Shown piece after piece: positions 15,407-23,915 of a stretch of 39,273 nt of DNA (the stretch's first letter is position 1; the number at the start of each line of letters is the position of its first letter). The translations under genes and the position numbers were made by a program. The stretch is from assembly GCA_046331175.1 (NCBI GenBank), contig JAXLRI010000026.1, forward strand, positions 1-39,273, read 5' to 3'. Below the pieces are notes generated by a model. That model had not been told where the DNA came from. It saw nothing but the letters and a program-made list of their open reading frames with translations, and made no database searches. This stretch comes from JAWKIW01 sp046331175. GTDB lineage: Bacteria; Actinomycetota; Acidimicrobiia; Acidimicrobiales; Acidimicrobilacustridaceae.

Positions 15407-17119
15407 ATGACCGCCCCCACCGACCCGTCGACCGCCGCGAGCGCGCCGGCGACGGGCGCGCCCGCCGACGCCGACGCGACCGCCGACGCCGCGTCCGATC
15501 ACCACGGCATCCCCGAGGCGATCTACCGCCGTCGCTGGTGGACGCTCGCCGTGCTGTGCCTCTCGCTGCTGATCGTGTTCATCGGCAACTCGAGCCTCAA
15601 CGTCACCATCCCGACGCTGTCGCGCGAGCTGCAGGCCACCGAGTCGCAGCTGCAGTGGGTGATCGCCATCTACTCGCTGGTGTTCGCCGGCCTGCTGTTC
15701 ACCACCGGCGCCCTCGGCGATCGCTACGGCCGCAAGGGGGCGCTGCAGCTGGGCCTGGTGCTGTTCATGCTCGCCTGCGTGGCGGCGTCGCTGTCGACGT
15801 CGATGCCCCAGCTCATCGCCTGCCGGGCGCTCATGGGCGTCGGGGCCGCGCTGATCATGCCCTCGACGTTGTCGATCCTCGTCAACGTCTTCCCGCCCGA
15901 CGAGCGCACCAAGGCCATCGCCATCTGGGCCGGCGTCACCGGCGCGGCCGGCGCCATCGGGCCGGTGGCCAGCGGCCTGATCCTCGGCCACTTCTGGTAC
16001 GGGGCCGTGTTCCTCGTGAACGTGCCGATCTGCGCCTTCGCCCTGGTCGCCGGCATCAGGCTGGTCCCCCGCTCGAAGGACCCCGAGCACGGCCAGCTCG
16101 ACCCGGTGGGCGCCCTGCTGTCGATCGTCGGGATCGTGTCGCTCGTCTACGGCCTCATCGAGGCCCCCGACAAGGGCTGGACGGCACCGATCACGCTGGC
16201 GTCGTTCGCCCTCGGCATCGTCGTGCTCGCCGTCTTCGTGCTGTGGGAGCGGCGCCAGGACGAGCCCATGCTCGACATCGCCTACTTCCGCAACGGCGCC
16301 TTCAGCGCCGGCACCAGCGGGATGATCCTCGTGTTCATGGCGATGTACGGCGTGATGTTCCTCGTCACCCAGTACTTCCAGCTGATCCTCGGCTACACCC
16401 CGCTCGACTCGGCCCTGCGCTTCCTGCCCATGGCGCCGATCATGATCATCGTGGCGCCGCTCACCCCGCGGCTGAGCCAGCGCTTCGGCGCCAACCGCAC
16501 GGTGTCGGCCGGCCTCGCCCTCGTGGGCGTCGGCCTCATCATGTTCCGTGCGCTCAGCGAGACGACGGCCTACCTCTACATCCTCGGCGCCGTCGTGCCG
16601 CTGGTCGGCGGCATGGCCCTGGCCATGTCGCCCATGACCGCCGCCATCATGTCGGCGGTGCCGCCCCGCCGGGCCGGCGCCGGCTCGGCCATGAACGACG
16701 CCACCCGCGAGCTGGGCGCCGCCCTGGGCGTGGCGGTGATGGGGTCGATCGCCGCCTCGCGCTACGCCACCGCCGTCGACGGGCTCACCGTCGGCCTGCC
16801 GCCCGCCGCCCAGCAGGCCGCCGACTCGTCGCTGGCCGGTGCGCTGCAGGTGGCCGCCCACATCCCGGGCGAGGTCGGCCAGGCCCTGGCCGCCGGCGCC
16901 CAGTCGGCCTTCATCGACGGCATCCACCTGGCCGTCACCATCGGGGCGATCCTCGCCTGGATCGCGTCGATGGTCGTGCTGCGCTACCTGCCGCGCCACC
17001 TGGCCCACGAGGGCGCGGTGCACGGTGGCGGGGAGGCCATCGAGGACGTGCTCGAGCTGGGCATCGCCGGCGTCGAGCCGGTGTTCGCCGACGAGCGCTT
17101 CGTCGGCGACGACCGCTAG
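15407..17119 (+). CDS. MFS multidrug exporter, DHA2 (14-TMS) type
   Basis: A 570-residue inner-membrane proton-driven exporter. About 50 residues of Ala/Asp-rich cytoplasmic N-terminus precede TM1 (LAVLCLSLLIVFIGNSSLNV). Family motifs include the WVIAIYSLVFAGLL helix, motif A GALGDRYGRKGALQLG, and the motif-C-like GVTGAAGAIGPVASGLI. Length and about 14 hydrophobic segments fit the EmrB/QacA (DHA2) group. The substrate is unknown. The ATG at 15407 is the second of two close ATGs and fits a leaderless TACGAT box. A C-terminal acidic extension of about 40 residues after the last helix is longer than usual. Confidence 0.9.
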   Translation: MTAPTDPSTAASAPATGAPADADATADAASDHHGIPEAIYRRRWWTLAVLCLSLLIVFIGNSSLNVTIPTLSRELQATESQLQWVIAIYSLVFAGLLFTTGALGDRYGRKGALQLGLVLFMLACVAASLSTSMPQLIACRALMGVGAALIMPSTLSILVNVFPPDERTKAIAIWAGVTGAAGAIGPVASGLILGHFWYGAVFLVNVPICAFALVAGIRLVPRSKDPEHGQLDPVGALLSIVGIVSLVYGLIEAPDKGWTAPITLASFALGIVVLAVFVLWERRQDEPMLDIAYFRNGAFSAGTSGMILVFMAMYGVMFLVTQYFQLILGYTPLDSALRFLPMAPIMIIVAPLTPRLSQRFGANRTVSAGLALVGVGLIMFRALSETTAYLYILGAVVPLVGGMALAMSPMTAAIMSAVPPRRAGAGSAMNDATRELGAALGVAVMGSIAASRYATAVDGLTVGLPPAAQQAADSSLAGALQVAAHIPGEVGQALAAGAQSAFIDGIHLAVTIGAILAWIASMVVLRYLPRHLAHEGAVHGGGEAIEDVLELGIAGVEPVFADERFVGDDR

Positions 17120-17148
17120 GCAGCCCGACCCGGCCGGGTGCCGGCGAG

Positions 17149-17154
17149 TAGCGT
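17149..17154 (+). promoter_or_regulatory. Probable leaderless -10 box (TAGCGT) for the toxin operon
   Basis: TAGCGT lies 9 nt before the ATG at 17164, in a 44-bp gap after the MFS stop, without a Shine-Dalgarno sequence. It gives the four-gene unit its own start. Confidence 0.45.
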
Positions 17155-17163
17155 CCCTGGCAC

Positions 17164-17808
17164 ATGGCCAAGAACGAGCTCCGGCAGCGGGCGCTGGCGG
17201 TGATCGGGTGTGCGACCGGTGCCGCGGTGGCCGCGCACGCCGCCTGGGGGGTCTCCCTGCCCCTCGCCGTGGCCGTGACCATCGCCGGAGCCGCCGCCGT
17301 CGCGGCCGTGCTGGTGCCTCGGCTTCCGGCCGGCCTGCGCTCGGAGGCGGCCCGGCGCGCCCGGGTCGGAGCGGCCGCCGGCCTCGTCGCCACCGTCTCC
17401 TACGACGTCGCCCGCTTCGGGACCGTCTCCGTGTTCCGGATGTCGTTCCAGCCCTTCCACGTGTTCGAGCTGTTCGGGCGGCCCTTCGTCGGTGAGGGCG
17501 CGCCGGTGGCGGCGGCCTTCGCCGCCGGGGCGCTCGTGCACCTGTGCAACGGGGTCGGGTTCGGCGTCGCCTACGTGCTGTTCGTGCGGCGGCCACGGAT
17601 CCTGTCCGGCCTGGCCTGGGCCTACGTGCTCGAGGCGTTCATGGTGACGCTGTACCCGTCGTGGCTGCAGCTCCAGGCGCTCGGCGAGTTCACCCAGGTG
17701 TCCTTCCTCGGCCACAGCGTCTACGGCATCGTCCTGGCGCTCGTGTCGCGCCGCCTGCTCGACGCCCGCATCCCCGCCGAGCCCGCGATGGTCGAGGTGG
17801 CGGCATGA
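17164..17808 (+). CDS. Unrecognised polytopic membrane protein (operon gene 1)
   Basis: A 214-residue integral membrane protein with about six hydrophobic segments (around residues 10-30, 32-52, 68-88, 113-140, 147-165 and 178-195). Distinctive conserved-looking pieces are TVSYDVARFG, FQPFHVFELFG, HLCNGVGFGVAYVLF and AWAYVLEAFMVTLYPSWLQ, rich in aromatics and polar residues within the membrane, which suggests a transport or lipid-binding role rather than a simple anchor. I do not recognise the family. Its stop overlaps the next start as ATGA. Its place at the head of an operon with a secreted papain-fold protein suggests a role in export or maturation, but this is inference. Confidence 0.7.
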   Translation: MAKNELRQRALAVIGCATGAAVAAHAAWGVSLPLAVAVTIAGAAAVAAVLVPRLPAGLRSEAARRARVGAAAGLVATVSYDVARFGTVSVFRMSFQPFHVFELFGRPFVGEGAPVAAAFAAGALVHLCNGVGFGVAYVLFVRRPRILSGLAWAYVLEAFMVTLYPSWLQLQALGEFTQVSFLGHSVYGIVLALVSRRLLDARIPAEPAMVEVAA

Positions 17809-18938
17809 CGGCGGCCGCCCCCCTGCCCACAGATCGGCCCGGCGGCCCCGCTCCGCTCGCCGAGGTCCTCTGGCGGCGGGTCCCGGCGCGCGCGTCGACG
17901 GTGGCGCCGTCGCTGGCCACGGTGCTGGCCGACGGCGCCTACCTCACCCGGTGGCCGTTCGCGTCGCTGGTCGCACCGCTGGCCGCGCTGGTGATCGGGG
18001 GGTTCTTCGGCGCCACCCACCTGACGACGCCGTACACCTGGACGTCGTCGGTGCTCGTCATCGGGCTGTTCGTGGCCGTCGGCTCGATGGGCGGTGCACT
18101 GGGCGCCTGGCTGACCGTCGGCTACGCGATCACCGACCTGCTGCTGTACCGCGACGGGCTCATCGCCGTCGCCGACGGCAGCGACCTGCTCGTGCTCGTG
18201 CTGGGCCGGCTGGTCAGCTACGCGCTGCTGTTCCTGCTGGTGGGGTTCCTGCCCGCCGCGCTCGGCCGGCTCACCGATCCATCGTCGCCCATCCGCAACC
18301 TGCCCGGGCGCCTGGTGGCGCGGGCCGCCGTCGGCGGGTTCGTCGTGTTCGCCTACTGCTTCAGCATCGGACCGCTGATCCGGCCCGTGTTCTGGCTCCT
18401 CGCCACGTCGCCCGTCGATCCCATCTCCACCGCCAAGGACGGCGCCGTCGTGCTGGCCGTCGTCGCCGCGGTCGCGGGCGCGGTCCGCGCCGTGGTCGAG
18501 ACGCTGGCGGGCGACGCCGCCGACGGCCCGCGGCTCGCGGGGCGCAAGGTCGGCCGCGAGGTGGGGATCGGCGTCGCCCTGCTGACCGCGCTGGGCGCGT
18601 CGATCGGGATGACCCTCGTCTTCTCCGGGTTCGCCGAGGGCGTCGAGCAGGTGGTGCTGCTGGCCGTGCTCGTGGTGGTGGCCACCGGTCTGCGCCGGGT
18701 GGTCCTCCCCCGCATCGACGCCTACCCGCCCTTGGTGGGGCGGGCGCCGGCGTGGCTGCGCCTCGGCCTCACCGTTGCCGGTGGCGCGGCCCTGTCGTGG
18801 CTGTTCCTCAGCGGGCCCTACGCCGGCTACGAGCTGATCAGCTACCGCGAGCTGGTCGTGTCCTTCGGAGCCGGTCTGCTGCTGGCGGCCTTCCTGCTCC
18901 CCGACGGCAGCATGGGCTCGCGCGAGGTGGCGTCGTGA
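17805..18938 (+). CDS. Unrecognised polytopic membrane protein (operon gene 2)
   Basis: A 377-residue membrane protein with about nine or ten hydrophobic segments, beginning near residue 48 (FASLVAPLAALVIGGFF) and ending near 370. Notable pieces are a long GSMGGALGAWLTVGYAITD helix, FAYCFSIGPLIRPVFWLL and GASIGMTLVFSGFAEGVEQ. I recognise no family motif or nucleotide-binding site, so an ABC or Sec-type component is excluded. The ATG overlaps the previous stop by 4 nt, and its own stop overlaps the next start (GTGA). Three genes coupled in this way imply a fixed stoichiometry with the secreted protein. Confidence 0.7.
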   Translation: MTAAAPLPTDRPGGPAPLAEVLWRRVPARASTVAPSLATVLADGAYLTRWPFASLVAPLAALVIGGFFGATHLTTPYTWTSSVLVIGLFVAVGSMGGALGAWLTVGYAITDLLLYRDGLIAVADGSDLLVLVLGRLVSYALLFLLVGFLPAALGRLTDPSSPIRNLPGRLVARAAVGGFVVFAYCFSIGPLIRPVFWLLATSPVDPISTAKDGAVVLAVVAAVAGAVRAVVETLAGDAADGPRLAGRKVGREVGIGVALLTALGASIGMTLVFSGFAEGVEQVVLLAVLVVVATGLRRVVLPRIDAYPPLVGRAPAWLRLGLTVAGGAALSWLFLSGPYAGYELISYRELVVSFGAGLLLAAFLLPDGSMGSREVAS

Positions 18939-19666
18939 TCCGGTGCCGACGCCGCGCGTTGCTCCTCGCCGGTGGCCTGGCCGCCGCCACCGTCGGGACG
19001 CTTCTGGCACTGGCGCCGCCGGCCTACGCCGACAACTGCTCGGCCGGCAGCGTGAGCGACTGCTTCACGTCCTTGTGGGGAGCGCTGTTCGGGCTCCTCG
19101 GCGCCCTCGCCGCGGCCGCGGCCGTCTTCTTCGGCGGCCGGGGCAGCAGCTCCTCGAGCAGTCCCGGCAGCCCCGACCAGGCCGGCCCCGGCAGCAGCGG
19201 GCCGCCCCCGGCTCCGCCACCCCAGTACCCGTGGCTCGACAAGGTCAACCCGACCCACGGCACGACCAACTGCGTGAACACCGCCAACGCCGTCGACGAC
19301 GCCCTGGGGGGCAACCCGCACCCCGCCGACGACAGCAGCTCCCAGCCGCGGAGCAACCTCGACCACGGCGACGGGTTCTGGAACTACGGGACCGGGGACG
19401 AGGCCACGCAGCTCCAGCAGATGGTCAACAGCGCCGAGGCCTCCGGCCCCGGCAGCCGCGGCTACCTCTGGGTCGAGCGCAACGGCAACGGCCACGTCCT
19501 CAACTGGGTCAACGACAACGGCAAGGTCATGTTCCTCGACGGCCAGAGCGGTCGATGGGGCGACCTGAGCGGACCGGGGGGACTGGGACGCCTGAAGGAC
19601 GCGGTGATCGCGAACAAGGCGGATCCGACGCCCCTGGACTTCTCCTGGAAGCGGACCCACCCGTGA
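18935..19666 (+). CDS. Secreted papain-fold (Tox-PL-like) toxin candidate
   Basis: A 243-residue exported protein. A signal peptide is seen at 1-32 (core LLLAGGLAAATVGTLLAL, AYA end). A Cys-flanked second hydrophobic helix is at about 47-67, then a Ser/Gly/Pro linker at 70-97. The C-terminal domain (about 100-243) matches the Tox-PL papain-like deamidase/peptidase pattern: TNCVNTANAVDDALGG with Cys113, then NGNGHVLNWVNDNGKV with His187, then MFLDGQSG with Asp202 and Gln204. That order and spacing give a Cys-His-Asp triad. The GTG start overlaps the membrane-protein stop. The next gene resembles Imm35 immunity proteins, which supports a toxin role; a cell-wall or protein-processing enzyme is the alternative. 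Confidence 0.72.
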   Translation: MIRCRRRALLLAGGLAAATVGTLLALAPPAYADNCSAGSVSDCFTSLWGALFGLLGALAAAAAVFFGGRGSSSSSSPGSPDQAGPGSSGPPPAPPPQYPWLDKVNPTHGTTNCVNTANAVDDALGGNPHPADDSSSQPRSNLDHGDGFWNYGTGDEATQLQQMVNSAEASGPGSRGYLWVERNGNGHVLNWVNDNGKVMFLDGQSGRWGDLSGPGGLGRLKDAVIANKADPTPLDFSWKRTHP

Positions 19667-19721
19667 CCGCGCTCGGCCGGGGTGGCCCGGCGCGACCCCA
19701 CCTGACGCACCGGAGCCCCTG

Positions 19722-19982
19722 ATGATCGACTGGCCCACCGCCTACCTCGCCGCCCAGCACCACGTCGCCTCGATCCCGCTGCCCGACGGCGACCAGGCCG
19801 TGCTCGTCGACGCCCTCACCCGCACGGTCGAGGACGGCTGGATCTTCACCTACCAGTCCAAGCGCCACCTCGAGCACGGCGACCGCGACGCGCAGCTGGT
19901 CGGCAACCGCCCCTTCCTGGTGCGGCGCACCGACGGGAGCATCGTGACGGCACCCGATCACGTCGGCGGCGGCGGGCTCTGA
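19722..19982 (+). CDS. Imm35-like immunity protein
   Basis: An 86-residue cytoplasmic protein. The motif run is RTVEDGWIFTYQSKRHLEHG, then AQLVGNRPFLVRRTDGSIV. It matches the YrhB/Imm35 pattern of a Trp-containing strand, a Y.S.R/K..L..G helix turn and GN.P.LV....G. Proteins of this family occur beside polymorphic toxins, including papain-fold ones, and are thought to neutralise them in the producing cell. It lies 55 bp after the toxin gene on the same strand. A GGAG 7-8 nt before the ATG gives an ordinary ribosome-binding site. It is followed by a stem-loop. Confidence 0.72.
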   Translation: MIDWPTAYLAAQHHVASIPLPDGDQAVLVDALTRTVEDGWIFTYQSKRHLEHGDRDAQLVGNRPFLVRRTDGSIVTAPDHVGGGGL

Positions 19983-20017
19983 TCCGAGCCGATCCGATCC
20001 TGGCCAGATCCCGATCA

Positions 20018-20043
20018 CGCCACCCGTCGGGGCGACGGTGGCG
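20018..20043. terminator. Stem-loop between convergent genes
   Basis: CGCCACC(C)GTC pairs with GACGGTGGCG: ten base pairs with one bulged C and a GGGGC loop. It sits 36 bp after the immunity stop and 35 bp from the GT2 stop on the other strand, with no U-tract. It is a plausible bidirectional terminator. Confidence 0.5.
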
Positions 20044-20077
20044 CGAACCGAAGTCGACGCCGGCGTCCGACGACGGC

Positions 20078-21100
20078 TCAGGAGGTGCCGCGGCCGAGGC
20101 GACCGGCGGCGTAGCCGGCGGCGGTCCACACCAGGCCGACCGTGATGGCGCCGGCCCGGCGCGCGCCGGCGCCGTCGCCCCGCAGCGCGTCGCGCACGCC
20201 CCGCGCCACCCCGGCCGGCAGCACGCGCGAGGTGTAGGCGCGCTCGGTGGCCAGGGCGTCGCCGGCGCCGACCTCGTCGGTCACCTGGGCCTTGGAGCGG
20301 CCCTCGGCCGCGCAGCGGGCCCGGAAGTAGGCGAACGCGTGGCGGTCGGCGCTGACCCGATGGCGGACCCGCACGGCGGGGTCGTACACGAGCCGGGCCT
20401 CGGGGTGGGCCTGGCGCAGGCGGATGCAGAGCTCGGTCTCCTCGCAGCCGACCGGCTTGGTGCCGACCCGGCCGATGCCCTCGCGGAAGCCGCCGACCTC
20501 GTCGAAGACCTCGCGCCGGAACGACATGTTGCAGCCCAAGAAGTTGCGGACCGGGGCCGGCTGCTCGGGCTGGCCGGTGTAGCTGCACCCGACGACCCAG
20601 CCGAACTCGGCCGGGAACCACGCCGGCGCGTCGCCACCCCAGTCGGGGTCGGCGGCGCCACCGACGCCCCACACGTCGGGGTCGCGGTAGCCCGCCAGGA
20701 GGTCGGCGACCCAGCCCGGGTCGGCCGAGGCGTCGTCATCGAGGAAGGCGATGACGTCGCCGGTCGACGCGGCGACGCCGGTGTTGCGGGCGCCCGACAG
20801 GCCGCGCTGGCCGGCGTTGGTCACCACGTCGACGGCGAGGGGCACGTCGACGACGAGCGACCGGACCCGGTCGAGCAGCTCGTCGTTGTGGTCGACCACG
20901 ACGACCACCTGGTCGGGCCGGCGGCGTTGGTCGGCCAGCGAGTGCAGGCCGCGCACCACGTCGTCCCAGCGGTCCATCGTGTAGCAGCACACGACGACCG
21001 ACAGGGTGGCCGGCACGGTCCCGGCCGGGCCGACGAGGACCTGGGCGGCGTCGCGGTCGCCGGGCGCGGGAGCGGCGTCGGGCGGGGTGGTGGCGAGCAT
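20078..21100 (-). CDS. Family 2 glycosyltransferase (GT-A)
   Basis: A 340-residue GT2 enzyme that transfers a sugar from a nucleotide donor, probably at the inner face of the membrane. The N-terminal strand is LSVVVCCYTMDRWDDVVRGL. The metal-binding triad sits in GDVIAFLDDDASADP, then a NMSFRREVFDEVGGF acceptor-site segment and a GCEETELCIRLRQ catalytic-base region, as in AglG-like and rhamnosyl-type enzymes. The C-terminus has a weak hydrophobic stretch. I use the ATG at 21100 because GGAGGT lies 6 nt upstream. A GTG at 21121 overlapping the GT4 stop is the alternative. It is the third gene of the minus-strand flippase-GT4-GT2 operon. Confidence 0.85.
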   Translation of the reverse strand: MLATTPPDAAPAPGDRDAAQVLVGPAGTVPATLSVVVCCYTMDRWDDVVRGLHSLADQRRRPDQVVVVVDHNDELLDRVRSLVVDVPLAVDVVTNAGQRGLSGARNTGVAASTGDVIAFLDDDASADPGWVADLLAGYRDPDVWGVGGAADPDWGGDAPAWFPAEFGWVVGCSYTGQPEQPAPVRNFLGCNMSFRREVFDEVGGFREGIGRVGTKPVGCEETELCIRLRQAHPEARLVYDPAVRVRHRVSADRHAFAYFRARCAAEGRSKAQVTDEVGAGDALATERAYTSRVLPAGVARGVRDALRGDGAGARRAGAITVGLVWTAAGYAAGRLGRGTS

Positions 21101-21117
21101 GGCGGGACCTCCGGTGG

Positions 21118-22437
21118 TCACGAGGAGACGGGCGAAGCGAGGGCGGGCTCGGACGCGGGAACCGGTTCGGGCGCGGGCGCCGGCTCGGCGGTCACCGGTC
21201 CGAGCGAGCGGCCGACGACCTCGCGGTAGACGGCCTCGACCTGGGCGGCCACGACCGGGGCGGTGAACCGCTCGGCCCGGGCGCGGCCGCCGGCGGCGAG
21301 GTGGGCGGCCAGCGCCGGCGTGGCGAGGACGTGGTCGACGGCGTCACCCAGGGCGGCGACGTCGCCGGGCGGGACGAGCAGACCCGACTCGCCGTCGACG
21401 ATCAGGTCGGGGATGCCGCCGGTGCGGGTGCCGATCGTGGGCGCGCCGGCGGCCATCGACTCGAGCACGGTGGTGGGGCAGGCGTCGGGGCCGACCGACG
21501 GGGTCACCGCCACCGCAGCGTGGTGCATGGCGGCGACGACCTCGGCGTGCGGGGCGGCGTCGACCAGGCGCACACCGGGAGGCAGCTCGGTGGGGGTGTC
21601 GGGCCGGCGGGTGCCGACGAGGACCAGCTCGGCGTCGGGGCGGCGGGTGGCCCACACCGACAGCAGCTCGCCCACGCCCTTGAACCCGGTGACGGCGCCG
21701 ACGAACAGCACGTAGGCCCCCGTCGCCGGGACCCACGCCGGCCGGGGCGCGCCGGCCCCCGCCTGCACGGCGGCGATGTCGACGAAGTTGGGCACCACGT
21801 CGACGCGGGCGCCGGCGCTCGCACCACCGGCCAGGACGGCGTCGCGCACGGCGGTGGACACCGCGAGGTAGCGGTCGACCCGGCCGTTGCGGCGGCGCAT
21901 GGCGTGGTGGTGGCCGAGCACGAGCGGCGTGGCCTTCACCACGCCGTACTGCTCGGGCGCGCACGTCAGGCAACGGCCGAGGGACGGCCCGTCGCACAGC
22001 TCGACGCCCTGGTGCAACAGGTTGCGGCGCGGGCACACCAGGCCGAAGTCGTGCAGCGTGGCGACGAGGCGGGCGCCCGAGCCGGGCACCGCGCTGAGGG
22101 CGGAGTGCAGGATCCACCCGTGGGCGTGGACGACGTCGGGGCGCACCTCGGCGAGCACCTGCCGAAGCGAGGCGATCACCCCGGGGTCGGGTGCGGTCGG
22201 GTGGAAGGCCAGCTCGGGCTTCTCGTAGAAGCGGCCGAGGTGGCGGCGCCACCCGTCGATCGACCGCACGGTCAGGCCGTGCTCGTCGGTCCGGGCACCG
22301 GGACCGTCGGGGCCGGCGAGGGTGCAGACCGAGACGTCGTGGCCGCGGTCGCGCAGCGCCACGGACAGCCGCTGGGCGTGCAGCTCGAGCCCGCCGATGA
22401 CCGGTGGGTAGAACTCCGGGAGCATCAGGACGCGCAT
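21118..22437 (-). CDS. Family 4 glycosyltransferase (GT-B)
   Basis: A 439-residue retaining GT4 enzyme. The N-terminal Rossmann half opens with RVLMLPEFYPPVIGGLELHA, and DVVHAHGWILHSAL follows. The C-terminal donor half has YVLFVGAVTGFKGVGELL, ELVLVGTRRP and the E-x7-E region TPSVGPDACPTTVLESMAAG. A Cys cluster between residues about 150 and 185 (VCPRRN...LCDGPSLGRCLTC) is seen in a subset of GT4 enzymes. The Glu/Pro/Ala-rich tail after residue 415 is low complexity. The start overlaps the flippase stop by 13 nt, with GAGGT 6 nt upstream. It probably builds the repeat unit carried by the flippase. Confidence 0.87.
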   Translation of the reverse strand: MRVLMLPEFYPPVIGGLELHAQRLSVALRDRGHDVSVCTLAGPDGPGARTDEHGLTVRSIDGWRRHLGRFYEKPELAFHPTAPDPGVIASLRQVLAEVRPDVVHAHGWILHSALSAVPGSGARLVATLHDFGLVCPRRNLLHQGVELCDGPSLGRCLTCAPEQYGVVKATPLVLGHHHAMRRRNGRVDRYLAVSTAVRDAVLAGGASAGARVDVVPNFVDIAAVQAGAGAPRPAWVPATGAYVLFVGAVTGFKGVGELLSVWATRRPDAELVLVGTRRPDTPTELPPGVRLVDAAPHAEVVAAMHHAAVAVTPSVGPDACPTTVLESMAAGAPTIGTRTGGIPDLIVDGESGLLVPPGDVAALGDAVDHVLATPALAAHLAAGGRARAERFTAPVVAAQVEAVYREVVGRSLGPVTAEPAPAPEPVPASEPALASPVSS

Positions 22438-23792
22438 GCCAGCACCTCGCTGGGGATCGAGTCGGAGCGGCGCGACATGACGCCGTCGACGAGGACGACG
22501 ACGGTGCCGAGCGTCTGGGCGGTGAGCCAGGCCCAGCCCGGCGCCACCACGCCGAGGACCGGCGCGAGCAGCCACGTGCCGACGAGCGTCACCGACGCCA
22601 TGCCGACGTTGAGGGCGGCGACCCGGCCGGTGCGGCCCTGCACCCGCCACTGGGCGACCCCCACGTTGGTGACGGCGTCGGGCACCGCCGAGATCACGAG
22701 CAGCACGAGCAGCGGGTAGCCGGCGGCGGCGTACTGCGGGCCGAACAGGCCGAGCACGAGCGGGCCGGCGACGAGCATCCCGATCATCACGGGCGCGAGG
22801 AGCGCGGCGATCAGCCGGGTCGTGCGGCGGCGCTGGTGGCGCAGCTGGTCCGGCGCGTAGCCGCCCTCGGCGAACAGCGAGGCGGAGGCGGCGGCCGAGA
22901 TGGTGAAGAAGAGGCTGCCGACCATCCAGGTCGTGTAGAAGAACGCCCCCTCGGCCGCCCCGGCCCGGGCCACCACGATCACCGGCAGCAGGAACATGGG
23001 GACCTCGCCGCCGAGCACGGCGAGGTGGTGGACCAGCGCCGGGCGGGCCATCCGCCGCACCTCGGCGACGGCCCCGCCGGGCGCGACCCGCAGCGGCTCG
23101 AGCAGGCGGCGCACGAGGAACACGACGGTGCCGAGCAGCGTGACGACCGAGGCCACCACCCAGGCGGTGACGATGTAGCGGCCGCCGACGGCGAGGGCGG
23201 CGGCGCCGGCGACGAGCAGCACGAGCTTGAGCACGGCGAAGCCGGCGTTGCGGGCCAGCAGGCCCTCGGCCCGGCGCTCGGCGACGAAGAGCCCGTCGAG
23301 CACGACGCCCCACACCTGGGCGACCACGCCGGCCACCACGACCACGGCCGCCCACCCGCGGACGAGCGGGGCGAGCTGCGCATCGATCATCGGCAGCACG
23401 ACGACGAGGCCGATGCCGAACAGCAACCCCGCGACCCCCGTGTAGGCGACGGCGGCGGTGAGGTGGCGGGAGCGCTCGTCGTGGCGGCCCGCCAGGCCGG
23501 GCAGGTGGGCGATCAGCGCGGTGCCGACGCCGAGCGTGGCGATCAGCCCCGCCAGGTTCATGGCCGAGATGGCGGCGGTGGCCTGACCGACGGCGACGGG
23601 CGTGAAAGACCGGGCGGCGGCGATCCAGAAGAGGTAGCCGAAGGCGGCGTTGACGCCCGTGGTGGCCATCACCAGCACGCTGTTGCGCACCAGGGAGTCG
23701 GTGCGGACCCGGGTGATCAGGCCCCGGACGCGACCACCACCGTCGGCCGCGACGGGCGTGACGGGATCGGCGAGGAGGGCGGCGGGGGGCAC
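22425..23792 (-). CDS. Polysaccharide flippase (Wzx/MVF-like)
   Basis: A 455-residue protein with about 12-14 membrane helices, beginning NSVLVMATTGVNAAFGYLFW followed by AARSFTPVAVGQATAA, the usual opening of the polysaccharide-biosynthesis (PST/MOP) superfamily. It would move lipid-linked glycan units across the membrane. The mid-protein NAGFAVLKLVLLVAGAAALA and ISAAASASLFAEG segments fit the two-bundle fold. The GTG at 23792 lacks a good ribosome-binding site and a TANNNT box, so the start is uncertain by some codons. It heads an operon with GT4 and GT2 and is divergent from the BcsB-like gene. Confidence 0.83.
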   Translation of the reverse strand: MPPAALLADPVTPVAADGGGRVRGLITRVRTDSLVRNSVLVMATTGVNAAFGYLFWIAAARSFTPVAVGQATAAISAMNLAGLIATLGVGTALIAHLPGLAGRHDERSRHLTAAVAYTGVAGLLFGIGLVVVLPMIDAQLAPLVRGWAAVVVVAGVVAQVWGVVLDGLFVAERRAEGLLARNAGFAVLKLVLLVAGAAALAVGGRYIVTAWVVASVVTLLGTVVFLVRRLLEPLRVAPGGAVAEVRRMARPALVHHLAVLGGEVPMFLLPVIVVARAGAAEGAFFYTTWMVGSLFFTISAAASASLFAEGGYAPDQLRHQRRRTTRLIAALLAPVMIGMLVAGPLVLGLFGPQYAAAGYPLLVLLVISAVPDAVTNVGVAQWRVQGRTGRVAALNVGMASVTLVGTWLLAPVLGVVAPGWAWLTAQTLGTVVVLVDGVMSRRSDSIPSEVLACAS

Positions 23793-23842
23793 GTCGCCGA
23801 TGGAAGAGCAAGAACCTCAAGGCGGCCTGAAGACGCACCGAA

Positions 23843-23864
23843 GATTCGGTCGAATCACCGGTGA
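23843..23864. promoter_or_regulatory. Two adjacent palindromes between divergent glycan genes
   Basis: GATTCGGTCGAATC (23843-23856, 6-bp arms) and TCACCGGTGA (23855-23864, perfect) touch each other in the 123-bp gap between the flippase and BcsB-like genes. They could be an operator that controls both. No regulator gene is adjacent. Confidence 0.4.
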
Positions 23865-23915
23865 AGCGGTTCCCGTACCGACCCCGGGCCTTCATAGTGC
23901 GGCCTCGGAGGTCCC

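Noticed and set aside
14570..17596. A 1008-codon minus-strand frame covering the MFS region
   Set aside because: Only its last about 250 codons are real (TetR). The rest is antisense to the MFS exporter and shows shadow composition.
22404..23864. A 486-codon plus-strand frame opposite the flippase
   Set aside because: It is made of Asp/His/Gly/Glu-rich low-complexity sequence without motifs, whereas the opposite strand has a clear membrane flippase.
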